Assembly: GCA_902579105.1 (NCBI GenBank) | Contig: CACHFM010000004.1 | Span: 1-64,000, forward strand | DNA length: 64,000 nucleotides | Origin: an uncultured Pelagibacteraceae bacterium | Lineage (GTDB): Bacteria; Pseudomonadota; Alphaproteobacteria; Pelagibacterales; Pelagibacteraceae | Direction of reading: 5' to 3' | Shown here: one piece after another, positions 38,938 through 50,276 of the stretch | Layout of the letters: each line of letters starts with the position of its first letter | Numbering within the stretch: the first letter of the stretch is position 1 | Made by a program: the position numbers and the translations under genes | Notes under the pieces: model-generated | What the model saw: only the letters and a program-made list of their open reading frames with translations | The model's database searches: none | What the model was told of the DNA's origin: nothing

Positions 38938-40110
38938 ATGAAAAAAAGAAAAAAAAAAACAAAAAAAATCAAAAAAAAAGTTAGAAAAAAAAATTTTAAG
39001 AGCATCAATCATACTAAAAAAAAAGTTAAAAAATTTCGATCAAAATTAAAATACAAAAAGATAAAAAAAATAAAAAAAGTTAATAAAGTAATAAAATCTA
39101 CAAAACCAAAGAAACAAAATTTTATTTTAAAATTAATTAATTTACAAAATTCTTTAAAACCAGAAATTAATCTTAAAATTAATTTTGGTATTGAAAAATT
39201 TATTCAATCTTTTTTTGATAAAATTGCTAATACGATTGGACAGTATAAAATATTAAAAAAAGATGAAACTAGAAGATTAAAACTAGAAAAAATAGAAAAA
39301 GCAAGACAAGAAAAAATTGATCTTCAAAATCAAAAACAAAAAGAGCAAGAGTTAAAAATTAAATTAAAAGAGCAGACTTTAAAAGAAGAAATTAGGTTAG
39401 AAAAACAAAGAACTAGAGACATAAAATTATTCTTAAGGAAAGAACAAGCAATATTAAGAATAGAACAAGCTGAAAAGCAAAAACAATTTTTAAAACAATT
39501 AAGATTAGAAAAACAAATTGAAAAATTTAGAGTAAGAGAAGTTAAAGAGTTAGAAAAACTTGAAAAAATATCACTTAGAGAAAAAAGAGATGATTATGCT
39601 GGCCTACAACAAAGAATAGAAAAATTAAAAGAAAAATATCGAATAATTAGAGATCAAAAAATAAGAGAAAGAGTTGAGGCTTTAGGAGTCAAAATTCAAG
39701 GTGATGAAGACAGAGATACACTATTACAAAAAGAAAAAGATTATACTTTAGCAAGACAAAAAATAGAATTTGCTCTTGAAAGTTTTTATCGTAGTGCCAG
39801 TAGTTTAGTATTTCAATTAAATAAAAGATATATAACAAGACATATGTCTATTTTTAGATGTATCGATAGAAGATTTGAAACTGGGGAAATTTTTATTAAA
39901 TGGGATGAGGCATCAGATGATGAATGGTTATTATTGATTTATATAAAAAATAATTCTCCTGATGAAGGAATAGTTATTGAAGATAAAACTAATCCTGAAA
40001 AAAATATTTCCCATGAGTTTAAAAATAATGAAATTTTTAAAGCCTCAGACACCATGGTTGACTCATTAACTCAATTAATTGCAAGAAAAAGAGCTAAAAA
40101 TACCAATTAA
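38938..40110 (+). CDS. hypothetical protein with extremely Lys-rich N-terminal tail and coiled-coil middle
   Basis: Long ORF starting MKKRKKKTKKIKKKVRKKNFK; globular-looking C-terminus (RHMSIFRCIDRRFETGEIFIKWDEASDDEWLLLIYI). Confidence 0.75.
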   Translation: MKKRKKKTKKIKKKVRKKNFKSINHTKKKVKKFRSKLKYKKIKKIKKVNKVIKSTKPKKQNFILKLINLQNSLKPEINLKINFGIEKFIQSFFDKIANTIGQYKILKKDETRRLKLEKIEKARQEKIDLQNQKQKEQELKIKLKEQTLKEEIRLEKQRTRDIKLFLRKEQAILRIEQAEKQKQFLKQLRLEKQIEKFRVREVKELEKLEKISLREKRDDYAGLQQRIEKLKEKYRIIRDQKIRERVEALGVKIQGDEDRDTLLQKEKDYTLARQKIEFALESFYRSASSLVFQLNKRYITRHMSIFRCIDRRFETGEIFIKWDEASDDEWLLLIYIKNNSPDEGIVIEDKTNPEKNISHEFKNNEIFKASDTMVDSLTQLIARKRAKNTN

Positions 40111-40140
40111 ATTATCTTATATTATTAGGTAATATCTAGA

Positions 40141-40434
40141 ATGTTTTTTGGAATCATGACCATGATAATTTTATATTTAATTTTAAAATATGTTCTTGAA
40201 TGGATTAAATATTTTAACAGTTTAGATCCTAGATTAGGTCAATCAACATGGCGATGGAGTTATGATTATCCAGTAATAGGAGAAAGAGATATATCTGATT
40301 TAGATGATAGGGATTTTGTTAGATTAAGAAGAAAAAGAAATAAAATTATTACATTTATGTATTCAATAGTTTTAATTATGTTTATTGCTTCAATGTCCTT
40401 GTTAAGTGAAATTTTAATATTTTTTTTACAATAA
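40141..40434 (+). CDS. small two-TM membrane protein of unknown function
   Basis: Two hydrophobic segments flanking a polar region; intact ORF in a collinear gene run. Confidence 0.65.
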   Translation: MFFGIMTMIILYLILKYVLEWIKYFNSLDPRLGQSTWRWSYDYPVIGERDISDLDDRDFVRLRRKRNKIITFMYSIVLIMFIASMSLLSEILIFFLQ

Positions 40435-40506
40435 TTTTTTAGTTTAAATTTGTACATGTTTAAAATGACCAGTTGAAAATGATATATAAAGTATTATGTA
40501 AATTAA

Positions 40507-41919
40507 ATGAGCAAATTTTTTGATAAATCTGATTTAGTTAGAAATGATGTAGATAAAATTGTTTCTGATACCTTAAAGAATTGTGATGATGGTGAATTAT
40601 ATTTTGAAGAGTCTAAATCTGAGTCAATTTTATTAGATGACAATAAAATTAAAAGTTCAAATTATAGCTCAGATTTAGGTTTTGGATTTAGAGCGATTTC
40701 TAAAGATGTAGTTGCTTATTCTCATTCAAATGAAATTTCAAAAGATTCCTTAAAGAATTCTTCAGAAAATCTTAAGTCTACTCTTAAATCAGTCAAAGGA
40801 ACTTATAATCATGCAATTACTAGAACAAATAATAAATTTTATGATGATATTAATCCTATAGATCAAAAAACATTAAAATCTAAATTAGAGATTTTAAATA
40901 ATGTAAATGATTTTTTACGTCAAAAAGATATTTCAGTTAAACAAGTGACAGCGAGCTTTGCTGGTGAACAGAAATCAATTGAAATTATAAGATCTGGAGG
41001 CGAAGCCTTAACTGATGTGCGTCCGTTGATTAGATTTAATGTTTCTGTAATGCTTGAAAAAAATGGAAGAAAAGAAACGGGAGTTTATGGAATTGGTGGC
41101 AGACAATCGTATGAAGATTATTTAAAAAATGATAATTGGAAAAATGTATGTGAAGAAGCTTTTAGAATTGCTTCAGTCAACCTAGAAAGTAAACCAGCTC
41201 CAGCTGGTGAAATGAAGGTTGTATTAGGACCGGGTTGGCCAGCGATTTTAATTCATGAGGCGATAGGTCATGGTTTAGAAGGAGATTTTAATAGAAAAAA
41301 AACTTCGGCATTTCATGATTTAATGGGACAAAAGGTTGCAAGTGAAGATGTTACAATTGTTGATGATGGAACTATAGATAAAAAACGAGGAAGTCTAACA
41401 ATCGATGACGAAGGTACACCTACCGAAAGAACAGTTTTAATTGAAAATGGAATTTTAAAAAATTTTATGCAAGACAGATTAAATGCAAGGTTAATGAATA
41501 CTAGATCTACTGGTAGTGGCAGAAGAGAAAATTATAAACATATTGTTTTACCAAGAATGAGAAATACGATGATGTTAAATGGTAAACAAACTCAAGATGA
41601 GATGATTAAATCAGTTGATAAGGGAATTTTTGCAGTGAGCTTTGGTGGAGGACAAGTAGATATTACATCTGGAAAATTTGTTTTTAATTGTACGGAGGCT
41701 TATGAAATAAATAACGGTAAAATTGGCTCGCCTATTAAAGGAGCAACTTTAATAGGGGATGGCCCTTCAATTTTGAAAGAAGTATCAATGGTGGGTAATG
41801 ATATGATGTTAGACCCTGGTATAGGAACGTGTGGTAAGGCAGGACAGGGAGTTCCCGTTGGTGTTGCTCAACCTTCTATATTAATTGATAAGATGACAGT
41901 CGGTGGAACAAAACTTTAA
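40507..41919 (+). CDS. tldD: metalloprotease TldD
   Basis: HEAIGHGLEGDFNRK (HExxxH), DDEGTPTERTVLIENG, VPVGVAQPSILIDKMTVGGTK. Confidence 0.95.
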   Translation: MSKFFDKSDLVRNDVDKIVSDTLKNCDDGELYFEESKSESILLDDNKIKSSNYSSDLGFGFRAISKDVVAYSHSNEISKDSLKNSSENLKSTLKSVKGTYNHAITRTNNKFYDDINPIDQKTLKSKLEILNNVNDFLRQKDISVKQVTASFAGEQKSIEIIRSGGEALTDVRPLIRFNVSVMLEKNGRKETGVYGIGGRQSYEDYLKNDNWKNVCEEAFRIASVNLESKPAPAGEMKVVLGPGWPAILIHEAIGHGLEGDFNRKKTSAFHDLMGQKVASEDVTIVDDGTIDKKRGSLTIDDEGTPTERTVLIENGILKNFMQDRLNARLMNTRSTGSGRRENYKHIVLPRMRNTMMLNGKQTQDEMIKSVDKGIFAVSFGGGQVDITSGKFVFNCTEAYEINNGKIGSPIKGATLIGDGPSILKEVSMVGNDMMLDPGIGTCGKAGQGVPVGVAQPSILIDKMTVGGTKL

Positions 41920-43236
41920 ATGGTTAAAGATCAAGATTATTTAGAAAAAAAAGCTTCTTATTGTTTAGATTTAGCAAAAAAATTAGGAGCTACAGATACA
42001 AGAGTTAACGTTGGCAACTCTATTTCTGAGACTGTAAATTTTAGAAATAAAAAATTAGATGAATCTAATAGATCAGATAATTTAGGCATAGATATTACAA
42101 CTTATATAGGTAAAAAAAAATCATCTATATCTTCATCAAATTTATTAAATGATAACATAAATATTTTAATTGAAAAATGTATTGAAACTACAAAGAATAC
42201 CCCTGAAGATGAATTTAATTCACTTCCTGATAAGAATTTACTTGCTAAAGAAGTTAAGGATTTAGATTTATATGATGATACTCATATAGAGAACGATAAT
42301 AAGATTGAATATTTAAAAAGATTAGAAGTTTCTGTTTCAGCTGATAAAAAAATAGTAAATACTGAATCTAGTTTTGTTGAAGATAAATCAAATTTTATTT
42401 TAGCTAGTAGTGATGGTTTTTGTAAAGGTTTTAAAACCTCATCATTTATAGTATCAAGTGTAGCGGTTGCAAAAGATAATAATAGTATGGAGAGAGATTA
42501 TGATTATACTCTCAAATGTCATCTAAAAGATATTAAAGATGCAGAAGAATTAGGAAAAAAAGCTGCAGAACAAACTATTAGAAAACTAAGTCCAAAAAAA
42601 ATAGGCACTGAAAAGATTCCTTTAATTTTTGATAAAAGGATTGCAAAAGGTATATTGAGTATTTTTGCAAGCACAATATCATCTTCTGCCATTTCAAGGG
42701 GCACTTCATTCTTAAAAGACAAAATTAATGAAAAAATTTTTTCAGATAAAATTAGTGTTTTTGATAAACCAGATATATTAAAAGGTTTAGGTTCTAAGAG
42801 TTTTGATTTAGAGGGAGTTAAAATTGATACATTAAAATTAGTTGAAAATGGGGTACTAAAACACTATTTGGTAGACACATATAATGGAAATAAATTAAAT
42901 CTAAAATCTAATGGAAGATGTGGAGGAACTAGTAATCTTTATTTTGATAATGGAAAAATAAGTTATAAAGATTTAATAAATTCTAATTCTAGAAGTCTTT
43001 ATATAACCGAAACAATTGGTCATGGTAGTAATATTGTGACTGGAGATTATTCAGTTGGTGCTACTGGTTTTTTAATTGAAAATGGTGAATTTAAATACCC
43101 AATTAATGAATTTACAATAGCAGGTAACTTTAAAGATATGTTTCAGAACATAACTTTAGCTGATGACTTAGAATTTGAATACTCAACCAACTCCCCAACT
43201 ATGATGATCGAAGGAATGGTTGTGGCTGGTAAATAA
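41920..43236 (+). CDS. pmbA: TldE/PmbA family protein
   Basis: Paired with tldD; SRSLYITETIGHGSNIVTGDYSVGATGFLIENGE. Confidence 0.94.
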   Translation: MVKDQDYLEKKASYCLDLAKKLGATDTRVNVGNSISETVNFRNKKLDESNRSDNLGIDITTYIGKKKSSISSSNLLNDNINILIEKCIETTKNTPEDEFNSLPDKNLLAKEVKDLDLYDDTHIENDNKIEYLKRLEVSVSADKKIVNTESSFVEDKSNFILASSDGFCKGFKTSSFIVSSVAVAKDNNSMERDYDYTLKCHLKDIKDAEELGKKAAEQTIRKLSPKKIGTEKIPLIFDKRIAKGILSIFASTISSSAISRGTSFLKDKINEKIFSDKISVFDKPDILKGLGSKSFDLEGVKIDTLKLVENGVLKHYLVDTYNGNKLNLKSNGRCGGTSNLYFDNGKISYKDLINSNSRSLYITETIGHGSNIVTGDYSVGATGFLIENGEFKYPINEFTIAGNFKDMFQNITLADDLEFEYSTNSPTMMIEGMVVAGK

Positions 43237-43242
43237 TTATAT

Positions 43243-43923
43243 TTATTTAATACTTTTTAGGCGATATTCCCAATTTCCCATTCTTGAATAAGATACTTTT
43301 ATAATTCTAGAATTATTTCGATCATACCAAATATGGAAATTTAGTCTTTTATTTTCAGGTAGTGACATATTTTTTGATTTAATCGTCAAATGATCAACCT
43401 CATAAGTTTTTCCATATAAAGTGATTTTTTCTTTACCTAAAAATGTTACAACTTGATCTTTTATACTTCCTGAGATTGGACTAATTTGATTATCTGCTTC
43501 TAAAATTTTATGATTCCACCAGTTTCCAATAATACTATTTTTTGATGCTTTTCCAGTATAAGAAGACCCTTTAATATTAAATTCATTTTTATTTTTATCA
43601 AAAACTAAATTTACAAATTTTTCTTTATCATTTTGATAAGTTTTAGAATTATAAGAAATTAATTGGTCTTTAAAATATTTTTCTTCACCAAATCCTTCAA
43701 CTTGAAAAACTGTTGTTCCAAAAAGTTTTACAGAAAATTTTATATTATTAGTAACAATTGTTTCATCACCATTTCTAGTAAAAAAATAATAGTTGTATCC
43801 AATTAGTTCTCCATTTCTTAAAATTTCCATTTCAATTTTATTAAATTTGCTATAGTGAGCCATATGTGCACTAGTATTAAACGAGTATGTTAAGAAAAAT
43901 AATAAGAATAAAAATTTTTTCAT
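43243..43923 (-). CDS. secreted DUF6134-like protein
   Basis: Signal peptide; beta-rich protein, KTYEVDHLTIKSKNMSLPENKRLNFHIWYDRNNSRIIKVSY. Confidence 0.6.
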   Translation of the reverse strand: MKKFLFLLFFLTYSFNTSAHMAHYSKFNKIEMEILRNGELIGYNYYFFTRNGDETIVTNNIKFSVKLFGTTVFQVEGFGEEKYFKDQLISYNSKTYQNDKEKFVNLVFDKNKNEFNIKGSSYTGKASKNSIIGNWWNHKILEADNQISPISGSIKDQVVTFLGKEKITLYGKTYEVDHLTIKSKNMSLPENKRLNFHIWYDRNNSRIIKVSYSRMGNWEYRLKSIK

Positions 43924-43975
43924 CTAATCATTACTTTAATAGACTTTAATTTTAAAAGAAGTAATTTATTCAAAA

Positions 43976-44623
43976 ATGTTTTTAAAAATTAAAAATATAC
44001 CAAAAGTATCTTGGAGTTCAGATAAACCACTAAATTTAAAACCAAAAGTTTCATCATTCTTTTTTTTATGCCTTGGATTAACTTTATTTGGCTTAGGAGA
44101 AGGTTTATTGATTGTTTCATTGTCAGGAGCATCACCATGGTCAGTTTTAGCCCAAGGTATTTCTATAAAATCTGGACTTTCAGTTGGATTCATTACATTT
44201 ATAATAAGTGTTTCAGTTCTAATTTTTTGGATACCATTAAATCAAAAACCAGGAGTAGGAACAATTCTTAATGCTTTGATTGTTGCTTTTATGATTGATG
44301 TTTGCATAAAATATTTTCCCTCACCAGACAGTTATCTTTATCAAATTTTATTAGGAGCTATTGCTGTATTGATAGTTGGATTAGGAGGAGCTATTTATTT
44401 AGTTGCTAATCTGGGAGCAGGACCGAGGGATGGTTTAATGGTAGGTTTACAAATAAAAACAAATTTACCAATTGCAGTTGTAAGAGCTACTCTCGAAATA
44501 ACAGTTGTTTGTATAGGATGGTATTTAGGTGGAACTGTTGGCATAGGAACTTTAATTTTTGCTTTTGGTATTGGACCTTGCGTAGCATTGGGCTTATACT
44601 TAGTAAATAAAATTTTTAATTAG
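43976..44623 (+). CDS. YczE/YitT-like multi-TM membrane protein
   Basis: GEGLLIVSLSGASPWSVLAQGIS; LVANLGAGPRDGLMVGLQ. Confidence 0.8.
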   Translation: MFLKIKNIPKVSWSSDKPLNLKPKVSSFFFLCLGLTLFGLGEGLLIVSLSGASPWSVLAQGISIKSGLSVGFITFIISVSVLIFWIPLNQKPGVGTILNALIVAFMIDVCIKYFPSPDSYLYQILLGAIAVLIVGLGGAIYLVANLGAGPRDGLMVGLQIKTNLPIAVVRATLEITVVCIGWYLGGTVGIGTLIFAFGIGPCVALGLYLVNKIFN

Positions 44624-44674
44624 TTTATTGAAATAAATTAACTTTTAATTAAAAATTTAAAAAGGTTAATAAAC

Positions 44675-44788
44675 TTAAGATTTTTTAGATTTTTCTCTTT
44701 TTAATTTTCTTTTTTCTTTTAGAGTTAATTTAGGTTTTTTATTTACACTAGAGTCTTTAAATGATTTACCACTATATCTTTTTGACAT
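44675..44788 (-). CDS. candidate small basic protein, 37 aa (MSKRYSGKSFKDSSVNKKPKLTLKEKRKLKREKSKKS)
   Basis: ATG-to-TAA ORF read from the reverse strand in an otherwise empty gap; below the length cutoff of the ORF track; non-random composition. Confidence 0.55.
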   Translation of the reverse strand: MSKRYSGKSFKDSSVNKKPKLTLKEKRKLKREKSKKS

Positions 44789-44797
44789 TTTTAAAAT

Positions 44798-45724
44798 CTA
44801 TAGTGTTAAATATTTAATTGCAAAAAATATTGTTCCCATTGATGCAAAAGTTGAGATAAATAATGCTTTTATTATATTTTCAGGATTTACGTTGTATGCT
44901 GAACATAAAACAATTGCAGTATGTCCACAAGGAGCAACACTAACAAAAAATGCACCTGGTATTTTTTCAGGAACACCAGCATCAAAAAATATAAATCCAA
45001 TTATTAATAGAATTATTGGAGAAATTACTAATTTTAAAATTGAGATAGATGCTGTTAACTTATTAATAACTTTTTTTGCATAAAAAGATAAAGTTATACC
45101 AATAGCAAAGAGTCCAACAGGTGAAACACATGCTGCTAATACCGAAAGTATATAATCAACCGGTGTTTCATTTATATTAATACTAAATATAAATAATAAT
45201 ACCCCAATTAAAATTGATAGTATCATTGGGTTAAACGTAACATTTTTAATGAAAGTTGATAACTTAATATTTTTTTTTGTTGTTAGTTCTAGAAAAAAAG
45301 CAATTACAGATAATAAAATAACACCATCCATTAGTATTATACTTGTGACCTGGGTTATAACTTCTGTTCCAAAATAAATCTTTGTAATTGGCAAAAGCAA
45401 AGTTACATGATTTGATAAAGCTACCATTAAAGCCCATATAATTGATTCAGGAACAGGCCTTTTAAAAAATTTTTTTGTAATTAAAAAAGTTAGAAATCCA
45501 AGACTAGCTTGCATTAAAAAATAAGAGACTATCTGTTTTAAATCAACTTGACCGATTTCACTCTGAGCAACAAATTTAATAATTAATGCAGGAACAGCAA
45601 CATAAAATAAAAATAAATTAAAAACTTTTGCATGACTTAAATCAAAAACTTTAAATTTACCGAATATGAAACCAATTAATGTAATAAAAATAAAAGGAGT
45701 TAAACCAAAAAAAATTTGAAGCAT
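44798..45724 (-). CDS. AEC-family (auxin efflux carrier-like) transporter
   Basis: About 10 TM segments; PVPESIIWALMVALSNHVTLLLPI; VSVAPCGHTAIVLCSAYN. Confidence 0.88.
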   Translation of the reverse strand: MLQIFFGLTPFIFITLIGFIFGKFKVFDLSHAKVFNLFLFYVAVPALIIKFVAQSEIGQVDLKQIVSYFLMQASLGFLTFLITKKFFKRPVPESIIWALMVALSNHVTLLLPITKIYFGTEVITQVTSIILMDGVILLSVIAFFLELTTKKNIKLSTFIKNVTFNPMILSILIGVLLFIFSININETPVDYILSVLAACVSPVGLFAIGITLSFYAKKVINKLTASISILKLVISPIILLIIGFIFFDAGVPEKIPGAFFVSVAPCGHTAIVLCSAYNVNPENIIKALFISTFASMGTIFFAIKYLTL

Positions 45725-45845
45725 AAATTTATTAAATCTTTTATCATTGTATCGATAGATATAGCCACTAAAAAAGAAATTTTTTTATTTTTTTTTAAAA
45801 AAAAATTTAATTATATGTGATAATTATAATTATATATTATAAAAA

Positions 45846-47303
45846 ATGAATTCAAAAATTTTTGAAAAAGCAAAATTATATTTTTTAGAAGGATCTAAAC
45901 TATATCAAGAAAATAATTATGATCTTGCCGAAAAACAATTTATTAAATCTTTAGAATTAGTACCAGAAAGATTATCTACAATACTTAATTTAATATCAAT
46001 TTTTATAAAGACAGATCAAAAAATTAAATTACAAGAGATATTGGATAAATATAAAAATTTAAACAATGAAAAAGAGATTTTATATGGACTTGCATTCAAT
46101 TATTATTTTTGTGAGAGTTTTTCAGAATCTATAAAAATATGTAATAAAATTATTCATTTTCAAGAATTTAGAGACTCTATTCAAGATTTGCTAGCATCAA
46201 ATTATAAGAAACAAAAACTTTTTTTAGATGCATTAAAAATTTATAAACAAAAATTAAAAGAAAATAGAAATCATTTAGTATTTTACAATATCGGATGTTT
46301 GTTTTTAGATTTAGGAAGAACTAGGACTGCACATTATTATTTTGATAAAAGTAAAGAGCTTAAAAATGATGATTATACAAACTTAAATAATTTATCATTA
46401 TGTAAACTTAAATTAAAAGAATTTAAAGAAGGTTTTTTACTTTTTGAAAATAGATGGAAAAAAAAAACTAATGCTCAAGAAAAAAAATTTAATAATATTA
46501 AATCTCCTAATTCTCCCTCTGAAATAAAAGATAAAAAAATATTAATCTGGGATGAACAAGGATTAGGTGACACTATACAATTTTCTCGATTTGTAATTGA
46601 TCTATTGAAATATACAAAGAATATTACTTTTGTTGTAAATTCAAAATTAGCTCAAATACTTTCTAATTTAAATAAAGATATATTTGTAACAAGTTATGAA
46701 AATTTAAAAACAGAAAAATTTGATTTTCAAATTCCAGTTTGTAGTTTACCAAAATTTTTAAATATAGAAAAAACTGAAGATATTAATTATTACAAATTAA
46801 ATATAAATTATAATGATCAAGATATAATTCCTATAGACAATAATAAACTTAATGTTGGTCTTGCTTGGTCTGGTAACAAAAAATATTTTTTAGATTCGTA
46901 TAGATCAATTCCATTTAAATATTTTAAAAATTTATTAAATATTAAAGATATAAATTTTTATAAATTATCTACAGATGCAAGAGAAGCTGAAAATGATCAA
47001 CTTAATTTATATCCTAATTTATTTGATTTAGGTCATAAATCTTTTTTTGAAATTTCACAATTTTTAAAAAATATAGATTTGGTAATTTCTGCTGATACAT
47101 CTTTTATACACTTAGCTGGAATTCTTAATATTAATTCTATTTTACTTTTGCATTATAGTTATGATTGGAGATGGTTTGATAATGCAAAGTCAACGGTTTG
47201 GTATCCATCTGTTAAAATAATTAAACAAAATAAATTTGATGAATGGGATAACGTTTTTAGTCAATTATTAGAAAAAATAAAAAAATTGAATTTTGAAAAA
47301 TAA
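45846..47303 (+). CDS. TPR-repeat protein with C-terminal GT9/heptosyltransferase-like domain
   Basis: N-terminal TPR pattern (KLYFLEGSKLYQENNYDLAEKQFIKSLELVP); GLGDTIQFSRFVIDL; DLVISADTSFIHLAGIL. Confidence 0.83.
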   Translation: MNSKIFEKAKLYFLEGSKLYQENNYDLAEKQFIKSLELVPERLSTILNLISIFIKTDQKIKLQEILDKYKNLNNEKEILYGLAFNYYFCESFSESIKICNKIIHFQEFRDSIQDLLASNYKKQKLFLDALKIYKQKLKENRNHLVFYNIGCLFLDLGRTRTAHYYFDKSKELKNDDYTNLNNLSLCKLKLKEFKEGFLLFENRWKKKTNAQEKKFNNIKSPNSPSEIKDKKILIWDEQGLGDTIQFSRFVIDLLKYTKNITFVVNSKLAQILSNLNKDIFVTSYENLKTEKFDFQIPVCSLPKFLNIEKTEDINYYKLNINYNDQDIIPIDNNKLNVGLAWSGNKKYFLDSYRSIPFKYFKNLLNIKDINFYKLSTDAREAENDQLNLYPNLFDLGHKSFFEISQFLKNIDLVISADTSFIHLAGILNINSILLLHYSYDWRWFDNAKSTVWYPSVKIIKQNKFDEWDNVFSQLLEKIKKLNFEK

Positions 47304-47305
47304 AA

Positions 47306-47333
47306 AAAAAGGGCAGTAAAAACTGCCCTTTTT
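47306..47333. terminator. bidirectional Rho-independent terminator between convergent genes
   Basis: Perfect inverted repeat AAAAAGGGCAGT-AAAA-ACTGCCCTTTTT between the TPR-GT gene and groEL. Confidence 0.93.
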
Positions 47334-47359
47334 AAATTTTTGTTTAAGAGTAGGGAGGA

Positions 47360-49039
<1,680 letters not shown>

Positions 49040-49045
49040 TTAAAA

Positions 49046-49336
49046 TTATTTACCTGAAATACCCATAATGTCTGACTCTTTCATTATGCTGTATTCTTTA
49101 CCATCAATTTTGACTTCAGTTCCTGACCATTTGCCAAACAAAACTTTGTCACCAACTTTAACATCCATTGGAATTAATTTTCCATCTTCTGTTTTTGCAC
49201 CTCCACCAATAGCAACTACTTTACCTTCTTGAGGTTTTTCTTGAGCTGCGTCTGGGATGATTATTCCGCCAGCAGTTTTTTCACTACTGTCTAAAACTTC
49301 GATTAATACCCTGTCATGTAACGGTTTAAATTTCAT
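49046..49336 (-). CDS. groES: co-chaperonin GroES
   Basis: [44 protein letters not shown]. Confidence 0.99.
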   Translation of the reverse strand: MKFKPLHDRVLIEVLDSSEKTAGGIIIPDAAQEKPQEGKVVAIGGGAKTEDGKLIPMDVKVGDKVLFGKWSGTEVKIDGKEYSIMKESDIMGISGK

Positions 49337-49362
49337 AAATTCTCCTTTTAAATATGGACTTC

Positions 49363-49390
49363 ATATAGATACTGCCTCGTCTATTTCAAG
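49363..49390 (-). promoter_or_regulatory. candidate sigma32-type promoter of groES-groEL
   Basis: Reverse strand CTTGAAA-N13-ATCTATAT; -35 identical to the hsp20 promoter, -10 weaker match. Confidence 0.5.
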
Positions 49391-49457
49391 ATAAGATGAC
49401 TAATAAGTTAGTAATTATGGTAGGAAATTCAGTATTTTATGGTTTATACCTTAAAAT

Positions 49458-50276
49458 ATGACTAAAAATATAGATAAAGAAGGCTTACAGTCGATTGCTG
49501 ATAATTACGATCTATTTTATATAGATTTATGGGGAGTGATTCATAATGGAATTAAACTTCACGAAGAAGCAATTATTACTCTTAAAGAATTACTAAAGAT
49601 GAATAAAGATTTTGTTCTTTTGACAAATGCTCCTCGACCAAATTTTTCAGTAAAAAAATTTTTAGAAAAAATGGGATTAGATGAAAAAATCAGAAATCAT
49701 GTTTTCACATCGGGAGAGGCGGCACTTAATTATCTAAAAAAATTTTATTTATTAGATAAATTTTTTCATATTGGGCCTGATAGAGATTTTGATTTATTCA
49801 ATGACTTTAAAAATAATAAATCTAAAGATCTAAAAGATATTAAATATTTTTTATGCACAGGATTATTTGATGAGCATGACAAAGATTTAAGCTACTACAA
49901 GAAATTATTTGAAAAACATATTAATAAAAAAATGATTTGTACAAATCCTGATTTAATTGTTGATAGAGGAGATGTTAGAGAATTATGTGCTGGATCAGTT
50001 GCAATGGTTTTTGAAAAAATGGGTGGTGAGGTTGTTTATTTTGGCAAACCTTATCCTGAGGTTTATAATCAATCTATTGATAATTTTAACAAAAGAATTT
50101 TATCAATAGGAGACAATTTAAATACCGATATTAAAGGTGCAAATGTTTTAAATTATCATTCATTGCTTATATCTAATGGTATTCACAAAAAAGAAATTAA
50201 AGATAAAGGCATCGAAGAAGTATCAAAACAATACGAAACAATTGTTAACTATATTCAGTCAGATTTAAAATGGTAA
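49458..50276 (+). CDS. TIGR01459-type HAD-family hydrolase
   Basis: YDLFYIDLWGVIHNGIKLHEEA; FGKPYPEVYNQS; LSIGDNLNTDIKGAN. Confidence 0.9.
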   Translation: MTKNIDKEGLQSIADNYDLFYIDLWGVIHNGIKLHEEAIITLKELLKMNKDFVLLTNAPRPNFSVKKFLEKMGLDEKIRNHVFTSGEAALNYLKKFYLLDKFFHIGPDRDFDLFNDFKNNKSKDLKDIKYFLCTGLFDEHDKDLSYYKKLFEKHINKKMICTNPDLIVDRGDVRELCAGSVAMVFEKMGGEVVYFGKPYPEVYNQSIDNFNKRILSIGDNLNTDIKGANVLNYHSLLISNGIHKKEIKDKGIEEVSKQYETIVNYIQSDLKW

